DNA of 64,000 nt from Bdellovibrio sp. SKB1291214 (GTDB taxonomy: Bacteria > Bdellovibrionota > Bdellovibrionia > Bdellovibrionales > Bdellovibrionaceae): assembly GCF_002209355.2 (NCBI RefSeq), contig NZ_CP106855.1, positions 1,116,001 to 1,180,000 on the forward strand. The letters run 5' to 3'. The notes beneath the pieces are model-generated. The model did no database searches. It had not been told where the DNA came from and was given only the letters and a program-made list of their open reading frames with translations. Shown piece after piece: positions 51,460-60,628 of this stretch; position 1 is the first letter of the stretch, and every line of letters begins with the position of its first letter. The translations under genes were made by a program, and so were the position numbers.

Positions 51460-52599
51460 CTAGCGTTGCGCAACTGGCTTCCAAGTCAAACCTTCTTTAC
51501 CAGCCCATTTACCACGAGGACGGTAGATACGGTTGTTCGCGTATTGCTCGAATGCATGCGCACACCAGCCAGAGATACGAGAAGCTGCGAAGATTGGCGT
51601 GAACAAATCAGTTGGGATACCCATTGAGAAGTACACAGTCGCAGAATAGAAATCCACGTTCGGCATCAAGCCTTTTTCGTTGAACATTGTATCGTCGATC
51701 AAAGTCGACATTTGATACATAGTTTCCATACCCGCTGCTTTAGTCAATTTTTCAGACATACCGCGAAGGATACGAGCACGAGGGTCGCCATTTTTATAAA
51801 CGCGGTGACCGATACCCATCACTTTTTCTTTCGCTTGAAGAGCGTCTTTTACGAATTGTTGAGCTTTATCCATTGTGCCGATTTTTTGAAGCATTAGGAT
51901 AACTTGCTCGTTCGCACCACCGTGCAAAGGACCTTTCAAAGCACCAATCGCAGAAACGATTGCAGAGTGAAGATCAGACAATGAAGAAGCCGTTACGCGA
52001 GTCGCGAAAGCAGAGCAGTTCAATTCATGGTCAGCATGAAGGATCAAGCAAGTGTCCATAACTTTTACGTGTTCAGCATTTGGCTCTTTACCACCGCCCA
52101 ACATGTACATCATGTTCCAAGCCATAGACTTGTCAGTTTTAGGAGCCACTGGCTCTTTACCTTTACGGATTGCATCGAATGCGCAAAGAAGAGTTCCCAT
52201 TTTAGCTGTCAAACGAACAGACTTGCGAAGGTTTGCTTCAGCAGACATGTCGTTAGCATCTTTATCATAGTGAGCCATCAAAGATACAGCCGTGCGCAAC
52301 CACCCCATCGGATGAACGTCAGTTGGAATACCTTTCAAAACTTTGATGAAGTCTGGAGACAATGCCATCTCGTTGTGAAGTTCTTTAGAGAACTTTTCCA
52401 ACTCAGAAGCATTTGGAAGTTTGTCATTCCAAAGAAGATAAGTAACTTCTTCGAATGTAGAATTCGCAGCCAAATCGTCGATTGTGTAACCGCGGAAATT
52501 AAGATTATCGCCAACGATAAAAGATACTTTCGTTGTACAAGCGACTACGCCTTCAAGACCTTTATCTAAAGCGCCTTCGTAGATATTTACTTCAGCCAT
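51460..52599 (-). CDS. gltA: Citrate synthase
   Basis: A 379-residue enzyme joining oxaloacetate and acetyl-CoA in the TCA cycle. Catalytic residues are H226 in KGPLHGGANEQ, H265 in GIGHRVYK and D316 in NVDFYSA. FRGYTIDDLAANSTFEEV at the start is the usual N-terminal region. The length matches the short Gram-positive or PrpC-like class rather than the long E. coli type, so 2-methylcitrate synthesis cannot be excluded. Single gene with its own terminator. Confidence 0.93.
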   Translation of the reverse strand: MAEVNIYEGALDKGLEGVVACTTKVSFIVGDNLNFRGYTIDDLAANSTFEEVTYLLWNDKLPNASELEKFSKELHNEMALSPDFIKVLKGIPTDVHPMGWLRTAVSLMAHYDKDANDMSAEANLRKSVRLTAKMGTLLCAFDAIRKGKEPVAPKTDKSMAWNMMYMLGGGKEPNAEHVKVMDTCLILHADHELNCSAFATRVTASSLSDLHSAIVSAIGALKGPLHGGANEQVILMLQKIGTMDKAQQFVKDALQAKEKVMGIGHRVYKNGDPRARILRGMSEKLTKAAGMETMYQMSTLIDDTMFNEKGLMPNVDFYSATVYFSMGIPTDLFTPIFAASRISGWCAHAFEQYANNRIYRPRGKWAGKEGLTWKPVAQR

Positions 52600-52650
52600 G
52601 TGGGGTTCCTTTCCAGTGGAAGTAGAATAAAATTAGTTCTATTAAAACAG

Positions 52651-53544
52651 CTAGTTCTTGGCAAGCTTGATCACTCGATCCTTCACCTCAGTGACGATCA
52701 GAGTTTGATCACGAACGGGATCTTCTTTGCCGGAATATTTTTGATTCGCGTATAAGATCTCGTTACGCAGCTCGTGAACACCCTGACGTGGCGCCTTTGA
52801 TATGGCGTCCATCACATTGTGCCCACCCCATCCAACCCCCAACGAGTTCTGAGAGTTTTTAAGGCCTTCAGTCGCCAGTATCAGTCTATCACGAGGATTC
52901 AGTTGAATCGTGCGACTTTGAGGCTCCGTGTTAAAATCCTTACCCAGACTTGGACCGGTCGCAATCAATTCTGAAAGCGCATCCTTGCCGTAAATCTGGT
53001 GGAAGCCATCGATGTCGCCCACGGAACAATACTGAAATTCATAACTGCGTCGATCAACCACTCCGTAAAAGATGTTCGCTCGATCTTCGTTCTGAATATT
53101 TGGGAGTACGTCCTTAGCCAATATACTCACAACTTTGTGAGCTTCAAGGCCACGTCGTGCTTCCATCTGAGATGAAATTTTAATGATAACTGACAATAGC
53201 AGCGACGACAGAGAATAACCCGTTGCGCTGGAAATCAAGATTCCAAATTTGAGTTTGTCTTCATGCTCAAAGATATCAAAGTAGTCACCACCCGAGCGGG
53301 TTCCTGGCAAAAACTTTGTGGAGAATTCGAAACCTTGTACGTTTGGAAGCTCAGTAGGAGAAAGTTTCTTTTGCAGAGCCTGAGCCATTTTCAGCTCTTG
53401 ACCCATTTGATGAATCATTTTTTCTAAAACTTGATTGGCTTTGCCTAACTCGAGGCGATAGCGATGAAGCTCGGCTTCTTTGACAGCGAGTTCATGTTCA
53501 AGATCGGAAATTCGTTCTTTAAGAGCGTTTGGGTCATTAGACAT
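52651..53544 (-). CDS. PP2C/SpoIIE-like phosphatase-fold protein with altered metal site
   Basis: A 297-residue protein. An N-terminal coiled coil (about 5-55) leads to a PP2C/SpoIIE fold (about 70-290): the first metal motif is SGGDYFD (D87), and the last segment VRDQTLIVTEV keeps a motif aspartate. The central motif, usually GDVSGHG, reads SSATGYS (105-111), so its metal-binding aspartate is replaced by serine, and the TDG motif reads TEG. It may have low or no phosphatase activity, or act as a binding partner in a sigma-factor switch. No anti-sigma partner lies beside it. Confidence 0.8.
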   Translation of the reverse strand: MSNDPNALKERISDLEHELAVKEAELHRYRLELGKANQVLEKMIHQMGQELKMAQALQKKLSPTELPNVQGFEFSTKFLPGTRSGGDYFDIFEHEDKLKFGILISSATGYSLSSLLLSVIIKISSQMEARRGLEAHKVVSILAKDVLPNIQNEDRANIFYGVVDRRSYEFQYCSVGDIDGFHQIYGKDALSELIATGPSLGKDFNTEPQSRTIQLNPRDRLILATEGLKNSQNSLGVGWGGHNVMDAISKAPRQGVHELRNEILYANQKYSGKEDPVRDQTLIVTEVKDRVIKLAKN

Positions 53545-53642
53545 AACGCTCTTATTTTAGAGAGAATTTTAGGCCGAGTCAGGCAGTGATTCCTGAGTCG
53601 GCCCTAAGTCGGGTGGTTAAAGCCTGAGGTTAGCCCAGACTA

Positions 53643-54047
53643 CTACTCTGCTTTGAAGTTCAAGATCAATTCAGCTTTCTGCTCGTCAGTCGCTTTCATC
53701 TTTTCATTCATAAGCTCAAATGCTTTGGCCAACAATGCAGTACGAGAACCATCAGCCATAAAAATAGCGGCGTCTTCTTTAGATTGGGCAATCACCTGCT
53801 TATAAGCGCAACCTGGTCCAGATGCACAGCTAATCGCCAACGAAGCAAACATCGCAGCAGTCACTGCGCTCATCGCAGACATTTGATCGTCTTGTTGAGT
53901 ACGGCCGTATCCGCCACCGCCATGGTAACCACCGTTACCTGGATAGTAAACCGGACCTGGAGGAGGAGGAGGCGGAGCTGGATAGTATTGTGCCAATGCG
54001 GAAACACTTGTAAGCATAATGATTGCTGTAAGTACCGTCTTTTTCAT
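53643..54047 (-). CDS. DUF2388-like exported protein, proline/glycine-rich
   Basis: A 134-residue protein with signal peptide (1-19, ALA-QYY), then a P/G/Y-rich segment (YYPAPPPPPPGPVYYPGNGG). The C-terminal 55 residues carry YKQVIAQSKEDAAIFMADGSR, the same pattern as two neighbours at 56212 and 56517 (YKQ, then A-x-D/E-DAA-x-F-x-A). This resembles DUF2388, known to me from Pseudomonas. It follows the DUF4105 gene by 13 bases on the same strand. Confidence 0.7.
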   Translation of the reverse strand: MKKTVLTAIIMLTSVSALAQYYPAPPPPPPGPVYYPGNGGYHGGGGYGRTQQDDQMSAMSAVTAAMFASLAISCASGPGCAYKQVIAQSKEDAAIFMADGSRTALLAKAFELMNEKMKATDEQKAELILNFKAE

Positions 54048-54060
54048 AAGGACACCTTTC

Positions 54061-56013
54061 CTACTTCGAACGAAGTAGCGCTTGTAACATTGTTATATTC
54101 TGATTGCTGGTTTCGATTTCCTTCAGCAAAGCTGGGTCAGTCATCTTGTCAGCGATTTTTTTAGTTTCTTCTGAAATCTTGATTGCATCTTCCGCTTTTC
54201 TATTAACGATGGCGCTCGCCGATGCCATTTCCGAAGCATCTGGCAAACCATAACCGAGTCCGCGCGGTAGGAACGCAGATGGTTTTGCAAATAACTGTGA
54301 AAGTTCCAAATAATTATCTGCGGCTTGCTTGCCATCCTGACTTGCTTTGCCCTCTTTCGAAGTCGTCAAGGATTGCGTCAATTCGCTCATGATGTAGTTT
54401 TGAATCTGTCTTTGAGCTGCAAGTTCCAATACGAACAAAGCGGCCGTCATTTTCTTGTATTCAGGCTGGGACTTCTTAATCATCGAAATAACTTCTTTAC
54501 GATAAGTCGCTGCCGATTCGATCCATTGTTTAAAATCTTTAGCACTCGTCAGACCCGCATCTTTCACGATGCCGAAAGTTTTTTGGTAGCGTTCTTCATA
54601 AGAATCAAAATAGTAACCAAGCTCCAAGGCTTGCTTTTTATCCGCGAACACGCGCTCATTACCAAGACCTTGTTTCAACAAAACATCGTAAAGACCTTTT
54701 GGAGTTTTGATCTCTGTGTTCATCATTCCTGGAGACAATAACACGGATTGCAATAGGTCCATTGTTTCTGTCGCGCAGTTGTTTGTGATGAATTTATATT
54801 TACCATTGTAGCCCCAGTGAATTTCCACAGAGCGTGCGATGAAATCGTTGATTTGCTGACGAGTGAAAGCCAAGGGCAAACTGCGAAGTGCGCGGAACTG
54901 ACCTTTAGGATATTCATCAATTACTTGATTCAATGGCAAGATGAACAAACGTGACGGATAATCGCCCACCATACCGGCCCATGCGTTCAACTGCAGGGAA
55001 TCCACAAAGGCACGGAAGCTCAACACCAGATGAAATTCAATATCACGAAGACAATCAGGTCCCACGACTTTACGCTGTGGAGAGCACATCACCAAACGGA
55101 TCATCGAGTGACCCCAGCCAGATGATAACTCGCTACCCTTTTCTGCAAAAAGATAATGAATTTGGTAAACGCGTGAGGGATCAATCGCTTGAACTTGTGC
55201 TAATTTATATGAGCTATTTGGAATGACGTAACCCAACTGTTGATCGCAGGTTACATTTTGAAATGGCGTGTGTCTGAATTGGCTGGAAAGCACCTTATAC
55301 ATGCCAGGACGGCGGCACTTGTACTGAGGATCCATCAGGAAATATTCCATGTTCACAGCCAAGTATTCTTTAGTGTTTTCTAATTCATAACGATCTGGAG
55401 AACGTTGATTCAAACCGTTCTCGGACTGACCTGTCCACCCTGCCACTTGCAAGAAGTACGGGTTTTTCGAAAACGACGTCGTCATGTTTTCATAGTACTT
55501 ACAAGCATACGGGCGAGCGCCATTTTGAATGCGCTCTTCTTTAGATTTTGCGAATTTCGTATCGCAACGCTCGATCCACTGTTTTTCGGAATCACTGTGA
55601 ACGTTTGCAAAGTCATACAAGTGAGTTGTTTCATGAAGAACTGTCGCCAGGATTTCCGCATACATTGTTTTATGGGAACGATCTGTACGAGTAGAGTTCA
55701 TGGGGCCTTTAACGATTTCAGCCAACGTGCTGTTATCCAAAGTCAGGTCCCGGCGGCTAAAGCTTGCCGCCCCCAATGCTCTTTGTAAACCAAAGGAGGG
55801 CAATTTACCGAAACGAATCTCCACTGTGCTTAATGCTGATTTTAGAGTTTCTGGAAGTCTTTGATCCGCTTCTTTCAATAAGGCTTGAACTGCCGCCTTT
55901 TGATTCGCCGATAGAGGCGTCACCACTTGGTATTCAAACGCATGAGCCGATACCGCTGTGATCAGTGGCAGAGAGAAAGCTACAATATGTTTGAAACAGG
56001 CTTTTTTAAGCAT
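54061..56013 (-). CDS. Exported metallopeptidase-like/DUF4105 two-domain protein
   Basis: A 650-residue exported protein with signal peptide (about 1-25, AHA-FEY). The first half holds a zinc-peptidase-like site HETTH (127-131), with later glutamates in LENTKEYLAVNMEYF as a possible third ligand. The second half matches DUF4105: GWGHSMIRL (H302) and ITNNCATETMDLL (C413), a Cys/His pair typical of that family, which is thought to act as a papain-like enzyme. The C-terminal 230 residues are helical. Two active sites in one chain is unusual. Three DUF2388-like genes surround it, as in Pseudomonas (memory). Substrate unknown. Confidence 0.8.
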   Translation of the reverse strand: MLKKACFKHIVAFSLPLITAVSAHAFEYQVVTPLSANQKAAVQALLKEADQRLPETLKSALSTVEIRFGKLPSFGLQRALGAASFSRRDLTLDNSTLAEIVKGPMNSTRTDRSHKTMYAEILATVLHETTHLYDFANVHSDSEKQWIERCDTKFAKSKEERIQNGARPYACKYYENMTTSFSKNPYFLQVAGWTGQSENGLNQRSPDRYELENTKEYLAVNMEYFLMDPQYKCRRPGMYKVLSSQFRHTPFQNVTCDQQLGYVIPNSSYKLAQVQAIDPSRVYQIHYLFAEKGSELSSGWGHSMIRLVMCSPQRKVVGPDCLRDIEFHLVLSFRAFVDSLQLNAWAGMVGDYPSRLFILPLNQVIDEYPKGQFRALRSLPLAFTRQQINDFIARSVEIHWGYNGKYKFITNNCATETMDLLQSVLLSPGMMNTEIKTPKGLYDVLLKQGLGNERVFADKKQALELGYYFDSYEERYQKTFGIVKDAGLTSAKDFKQWIESAATYRKEVISMIKKSQPEYKKMTAALFVLELAAQRQIQNYIMSELTQSLTTSKEGKASQDGKQAADNYLELSQLFAKPSAFLPRGLGYGLPDASEMASASAIVNRKAEDAIKISEETKKIADKMTDPALLKEIETSNQNITMLQALLRSK

Positions 56014-56152
56014 ACGCTGCTACTTACAAACTTCCTGCCATAAGGACAGCGTCTCAAATAGAACCAATGGCTTTTAAGATGCGTAGATTGCTAGAGTTTT
56101 GAACAGGGTGCCGCTTTTGGGCAGCCATTATTGTTAGAATGACTCAAAACAA

Positions 56153-56178
56153 AAGCCACCCCCCGGGAGGGGATGGCT
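56153..56178 (-). terminator. Rho-independent terminator after the DUF2388-like pair
   Basis: On the minus strand AAGCCATCCCC, TCCCGGG, GGGTGGCTTTTGTTTT. It ends the transcript from 56837 and separates it from the DUF4105 gene. Confidence 0.8.
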
Positions 56179-56211
56179 TCATGGAGGGAGAAACGTACAA
56201 AAAGGGGGGAA

Positions 56212-56487
56212 CTATTTCAACTTCAAGATTTCTTCAGCGATTTGCATGTCAGTCGCTGTTGTTCTGTTCACAAAACGAACGTTTTCCAAAGCTGTCTCCA
56301 AGTTTGGACCGCGCACTTGACCACCCGTCGCTACGAACATCGCTGCGTCGTCTTGAGCGTTCATAAGGATTTGCTTATAGTCTGATTCCGCTGAGTTTTT
56401 TTGGCTCAATTTAACCGTCGTCGTGATTTCAAGAGCCATAGCATTCATAGACAGCGCTGATACCAAAACAAACAATACTGCTTTCAT
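56212..56487 (-). CDS. DUF2388-like exported protein
   Basis: A 91-residue protein with signal peptide (1-18, AMA-LEI). The mature core YKQILMNAQDDAAMFVATGG and RGPNLETALENVR, then DMQIAEEILKL, matches the neighbour at 56517 at most of these positions and the DUF2388 pattern from Pseudomonas (DDAASFVAS, RGAxLEAAL, SDxQLAxAIL). Function unknown. It follows its paralogue by about 30 bases. Confidence 0.75.
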   Translation of the reverse strand: MKAVLFVLVSALSMNAMALEITTTVKLSQKNSAESDYKQILMNAQDDAAMFVATGGQVRGPNLETALENVRFVNRTTATDMQIAEEILKLK

Positions 56488-56516
56488 AGGTTTACTCCTT
56501 CGTGTTTTTTTAAATA

Positions 56517-56837
56517 TTATTTAAGAGATAGAATTTGCTCTGCGATTTGCATGTCGGATGCAGATCTCGCTTTTTCGTTTACTGAACGAACAGCTTCCAA
56601 AGCACGCTCCAAGCGAGCACCGCGATTTTGACCATTAGATGCGATGAAAAGGGCAGCATCGTCTTTTGCCATCACCAATACCTGTTTATACTCCTCAGCA
56701 GAGGGATCTGTAGACATATCCCTAGTCGTCATAAAAGGTGACATAACCAGTTCCACTGTTGACGAGACAACCATATTCGTAGCTTGAGCAGCATTAACAG
56801 ACATCAAAACCACGACCGTAATTAATACGTTCTTCAT
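56517..56837 (-). CDS. DUF2388-like exported protein
   Basis: A 106-residue protein with signal peptide (1-19, AQA-TNM). The core YKQVLVMAKDDAALFIASNG, RGARLERALEAVR and SDMQIAEQILSL is a close match to its neighbour and to DUF2388. The N-terminal part of the mature chain is longer. A sigma-54-type site lies upstream. GGAGAATCT precedes the ATG. Confidence 0.78.
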   Translation of the reverse strand: MKNVLITVVVLMSVNAAQATNMVVSSTVELVMSPFMTTRDMSTDPSAEEYKQVLVMAKDDAALFIASNGQNRGARLERALEAVRSVNEKARSASDMQIAEQILSLK

Positions 56838-56875
56838 AGATTCTCCTAAGTCATTTAAAGATTCGGAATTCCATG

Positions 56876-56891
56876 TGCAACACGTGGACCA
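56876..56891 (-). promoter_or_regulatory. Possible sigma-54 promoter of the DUF2388-like pair
   Basis: On the minus strand TGGTCCACGTGTTGCA has GG and GC twelve bases apart and a perfect TTGCA, with one weak -24 position. The predicted start near 56866 gives a leader of about 29 bases. One site alone may be chance. Confidence 0.4.
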
Positions 56892-57068
56892 CGATGAATA
56901 CCGAATATCTTTCGTTTCAGATGGCTAAGGAATAGACACAGAGCAAATTTTGGAAACAAAAAGTGGATTACTCGCGTGTCATCGAAAAGCTCACATCCCA
57001 TTTTGGGTTGGTCATATCGCTTTAAACGGTCCCACAATCTATCCATATTTAGGCAAACATTATCAACC

Positions 57069-58718
57069 ATGCTAAGGGAACTCGCAAAAAAGGGGTTCTG
57101 TTTGTCCTTGATAACCTATTACTTTCATTTCAAACCATTGGTGGCTGAAATCTTTGTCAGAAGCGCAGCCCCACTAGCAGCTGTCTCTTTGGTTCTGTGG
57201 CTGATCACAATTTATAGAGAACAGCGAAATGAAATTGTAGAGCATTTCAATCGTAACATTTGGGGGCTTTTGTTATCAGTGGCACTCGCATCGGTGATTT
57301 TTTTGATCCTGCGAGTTGGCTATCGCGTATTAAGTGATGAAACAAATCTTTTGGGAGTCTCCCGAGACATCGCCACCCACTTTCAGTCCTATAACTTCAT
57401 GCAGGGGATCTATTTCCCTGATGATCACTATATGGTTATCGAAAATGAAATCCCCACAAGGCCTGTGATGTTTCCTCTGATGGCGGCTCTTTTGCATTTA
57501 TTTTTTGGAATCTCAGCAAACAACTTTTTCATTCTTAACTTCTTCCTGTTCGTGGCACTTTTGTTTACATTTTACTGTCTTTTGAAAAACAAGGGGCCTT
57601 GGGTCCAAGTTGCAGGGACGATCTTACTTGCCATGAATGCTTCGCTTGCTTGGCACGTAGCTTCGGCAGGATTTGATTTGTGCTCTTTGTTGTTCGCATT
57701 CTGGACGTTCCTCTTTTTATGGAAATACCTTAGCGAGCCTTGTTCCAAGAATTTTAAATTATTGGCTTTTACATCGTTGATGTTTATTCAAATTCGCTAC
57801 GAGTCGGTTATGTATATGCCGATTATTATGACAGCCATGATATGCCTTCACGGCAGAGAGACTTGGCAACGGGTGCGCCAAAGCCCGTGGCTTTTACTAT
57901 TTCCGCTACTACTTACGCCCCTAGTTCTGCAGCGCTTTCTGACATGGGGACGTTTTGAAAATGCACCGGAACTTCCTCCATTTACGTATAAAAACATCCC
58001 AAATCATGGTGCTATTTTTTTAGAATTCTTTTTTAACCACAAGGATTCAATCTACCCACTGATTACCAATGCTTTGGGACTTGCAGGTGCCATCTTACTT
58101 TTTAGAATTTACCGCGATCGTAAAACCAGACTGTTCATTCATACATGTACCGTCGCATCTTTGGCTTTGTTGATTCTGATGTTATGCCACCATATGGGGC
58201 GAGCGAATGTCTATACCCAGTATCGTTTATTTATGCCCTTAACAGTGGTCCTTCTCGCGGCATTTTGTTTCTCACTGTCGGAAAATAAAAAAGTTTTGTG
58301 GGCTTTATCGCCTCTATTAGTGATGCAAGTATTTATGGGTTATCGCTTTTTGAATGAACATAGGGACTTTGAAGATTTACCAAGAGAGATGAAAATCATT
58401 GAAGAGTTTCTGGCCCGCGATCCACAGAATAATTCTCTTTTTATCTATCATCGTCCGGGACAAATCACCTCCTCAGGACACTCGTCCGTTATTTCAAAAT
58501 ATTTTTCCTATCACAATGATTTATTCAGGGTGTGGCGAAACTTTGGATCGATTGGCAAGATTTACGAAATCAATCAGACATGGCACTTTGGTGATGTTGA
58601 ATTGCCAATATACCCGGGCTGGAGACGGATCCCCATAGAAACCTATCCTCAGTCACCGTTTTCGCATTTACAAATTGATGAGCTGATCCCGGAAGTTAAA
58701 GGCCTGCAGGATCAGTAA
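57069..58718 (+). CDS. Polytopic membrane protein, GT-C glycosyltransferase-like
   Basis: About 549 residues with roughly 11 membrane helices. Early there is an acidic pair in the first outer loop (LSDETNLLGVSRD), and PTRPVMFPLMAALLHLFFG follows, typical of GT-C enzymes such as ArnT or PMT that take sugar from a lipid carrier. The C-terminus (about 450-549) is soluble. ATG 57069 is a tentative start, since a GTG at 56976 gives 31 more polar residues and neither has a good ribosome site. Convergent with the next gene, four bases apart. Substrate unknown. Confidence 0.65.
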   Translation: MLRELAKKGFCLSLITYYFHFKPLVAEIFVRSAAPLAAVSLVLWLITIYREQRNEIVEHFNRNIWGLLLSVALASVIFLILRVGYRVLSDETNLLGVSRDIATHFQSYNFMQGIYFPDDHYMVIENEIPTRPVMFPLMAALLHLFFGISANNFFILNFFLFVALLFTFYCLLKNKGPWVQVAGTILLAMNASLAWHVASAGFDLCSLLFAFWTFLFLWKYLSEPCSKNFKLLAFTSLMFIQIRYESVMYMPIIMTAMICLHGRETWQRVRQSPWLLLFPLLLTPLVLQRFLTWGRFENAPELPPFTYKNIPNHGAIFLEFFFNHKDSIYPLITNALGLAGAILLFRIYRDRKTRLFIHTCTVASLALLILMLCHHMGRANVYTQYRLFMPLTVVLLAAFCFSLSENKKVLWALSPLLVMQVFMGYRFLNEHRDFEDLPREMKIIEEFLARDPQNNSLFIYHRPGQITSSGHSSVISKYFSYHNDLFRVWRNFGSIGKIYEINQTWHFGDVELPIYPGWRRIPIETYPQSPFSHLQIDELIPEVKGLQDQ

Positions 58719-58722
58719 AGAT

Positions 58723-59892
58723 TTAGATCAAAGATTCGATCTTTGTCAGCTCGGCTTCTTCGGCTTTAAGGCGAAGTTGGATGTGTTCGGGAACTTGCCC
58801 TTGCTGCAGGCTATTTAGACCCTGCATGTGATAACGAACTTCACTGAGGCGCTTGTGAATTTTCGCTTTAGCCCACTGATAAACACCCGCTGATGCATAC
58901 TCCTCAGAGAACCATACTGCAGAAATATATTTAGCATCCTGGATTTCGTCGACCTTCGTTGCTCCTCCGAAGTGTCCCCAAACCATCTGAGCCACGAACT
59001 CGACGCCCAAAATAATCAAGAACAAGAGCACAAATTGAACGCTTTTGTCTTGATACGCGGTCATCTCGGAAGTGTAACCCATGTTCATGGTTACACGCAC
59101 TTCACCAGCCAGCAATAAGCCCAAAATCGTTCCCAGAATAGAAGCCAACGAAAACTGCATACCCACACGACGACAATCTTGATTCAAAGATCTCGTGTGC
59201 CACCAGAACAGCAGCATGCGACCGATGCGCTCCCCTGCGACCAAGGCAATAGCTCCATTGATGGAAATCGCGTTTACGAATAACAACGACAATCCCAAAG
59301 CCAGAGACCAGAACTCCACTCGCACAACCAAGCTAATCAACGCTGCTGCCAACAAAATCGAAACAATCGAAACGATTCGTCCATCCGCCAAGAAAAAGGC
59401 GAATTCACTTTGTCCCAAGGCCATAATTAAAACGTTGGAGTTTTTTAGAACCAACTCGCCACCAATCAAAAAGATTCCTGTACCCATGATCCACTGTAAA
59501 ACTGTGCGCGTTTTAGGAGTCAGTACAGACGAAATCAGACCCAAAACACAAAGCCCCAACAGGAAGGATCCGTTAAAGCTTAAAAACAGCATTCCCAGAA
59601 GAGCCACCCACCATGCACCGATCGTGGATAAACACATCACCAGAACGGCGGGACGCAAACTTAGAACGCGCAAGTTATAAAGCCCCATTCCCGCATACAA
59701 AGATTTTTGCGGAGAGACTTCGAGCAACACCACGTCCAAGCAGTATTGAAACATTTTGATCATTTTCGGTTGATCTAAGTTTTTATCGAGGAAATATTTT
59801 TGGAATCCTTGAAAAAGCAAAGCCGCATATTTTTGCGACATCGTTAGACCAAACATCATCAGGACAAAACTACCCAACCACATAAGAATCAT
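58723..59892 (-). CDS. Polytopic membrane protein, transporter-like
   Basis: About 389 residues with eight or nine membrane helices (FVLMMFGLTMS, LVMCLSTIGAWWVALLGMLFLSF, IVSILLAAALISLVV, SLASILGTILGLLLAG), then a soluble helical tail of about 90 residues (AKAKIHKRLSEVRYHMQ). The pattern of paired glycine-rich helices recalls Na/phosphate cotransporters, but it is only a suggestion. ATG 59892 is chosen with AAAGGTGG ahead. It overlaps rsmJ by 23 bases. Not confidently recognised. Confidence 0.6.
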   Translation of the reverse strand: MILMWLGSFVLMMFGLTMSQKYAALLFQGFQKYFLDKNLDQPKMIKMFQYCLDVVLLEVSPQKSLYAGMGLYNLRVLSLRPAVLVMCLSTIGAWWVALLGMLFLSFNGSFLLGLCVLGLISSVLTPKTRTVLQWIMGTGIFLIGGELVLKNSNVLIMALGQSEFAFFLADGRIVSIVSILLAAALISLVVRVEFWSLALGLSLLFVNAISINGAIALVAGERIGRMLLFWWHTRSLNQDCRRVGMQFSLASILGTILGLLLAGEVRVTMNMGYTSEMTAYQDKSVQFVLLFLIILGVEFVAQMVWGHFGGATKVDEIQDAKYISAVWFSEEYASAGVYQWAKAKIHKRLSEVRYHMQGLNSLQQGQVPEHIQLRLKAEEAELTKIESLI

Positions 59893-60628
59893 AACGAACC
59901 ACCTTTCCTTCAAACGAATGAATCACGCCCGGCAATAGCTGTTCCGCATGGATAGGTCGTTTCACCACCACACGTCTTACGGGCCACTTCAAAGCTTCTT
60001 TTAAAACTTCAGCGGCATCATCGTCGTGACCAACTAGATCGCGGAAAACCACCATTTCCTGTTTCGGTAAAGACGATTTCTTTTTATGCGGATACATGGG
60101 ATCGAAATAAATCGAATCGATTTCGATTTTACCTTTCTGTTCACGCAAGAAATCCAAGCTGTTTGCAAAATGCAGCTGATAGGATTTGAGATATTCTTTC
60201 TGAGTTTTGGCAAAGGCTTCACTTAACAGCGCATACAAAACCGGAGAGCGCTCCACACCCGTCACTTGAAATCCCAACTGAGTCAGGAACACACTGTCGA
60301 TCCCCATGCCTACAGAAAGATCTAAGATCTTTTTGCAGCCTTTGGCAGCACCCAACGCCTTAGCGATCATTTCTTGTTTTCCGCGGTGACCCTTGCGCTC
60401 GTAATCCAGATGGTTTTTATCGAAATCAAATTCAAGCAAACGCTTGTCCTGATCGCGCACGAAAACGCGATCGCCTTCGATGTTGAATCGGAAATAATAA
60501 GAATCAATTGATGGAGGATTTAGGGGACAGTTTAAAAACTGCGACCAGTGCTGTCCCTTAGCCATTCCTGCTTCATCGGCGATGACACAGATTTTTTTTA
60601 TCTCGCCAGCAGCAGATACCAAAGACAT
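59870..60628 (-). CDS. rsmJ: 16S rRNA (guanine1516-N2)-methyltransferase
   Basis: A 252-residue SAM-dependent enzyme that methylates G1516 of 16S rRNA. It carries the SAM site KKILDLSVGMGIDSVFL with the acidic partner in VTGVERSP, and the RsmJ signature YFDPMYPHKKKSSLPKQEM. The N-terminal part (1-80) is variable. The gene overlaps the MenA-like gene by 31 bases and the following membrane gene by 23. Start at 60628 is tentative. Confidence 0.9.
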   Translation of the reverse strand: MSLVSAAGEIKKICVIADEAGMAKGQHWSQFLNCPLNPPSIDSYYFRFNIEGDRVFVRDQDKRLLEFDFDKNHLDYERKGHRGKQEMIAKALGAAKGCKKILDLSVGMGIDSVFLTQLGFQVTGVERSPVLYALLSEAFAKTQKEYLKSYQLHFANSLDFLREQKGKIEIDSIYFDPMYPHKKKSSLPKQEMVVFRDLVGHDDDAAEVLKEALKWPVRRVVVKRPIHAEQLLPGVIHSFEGKVVRYDSYVVG

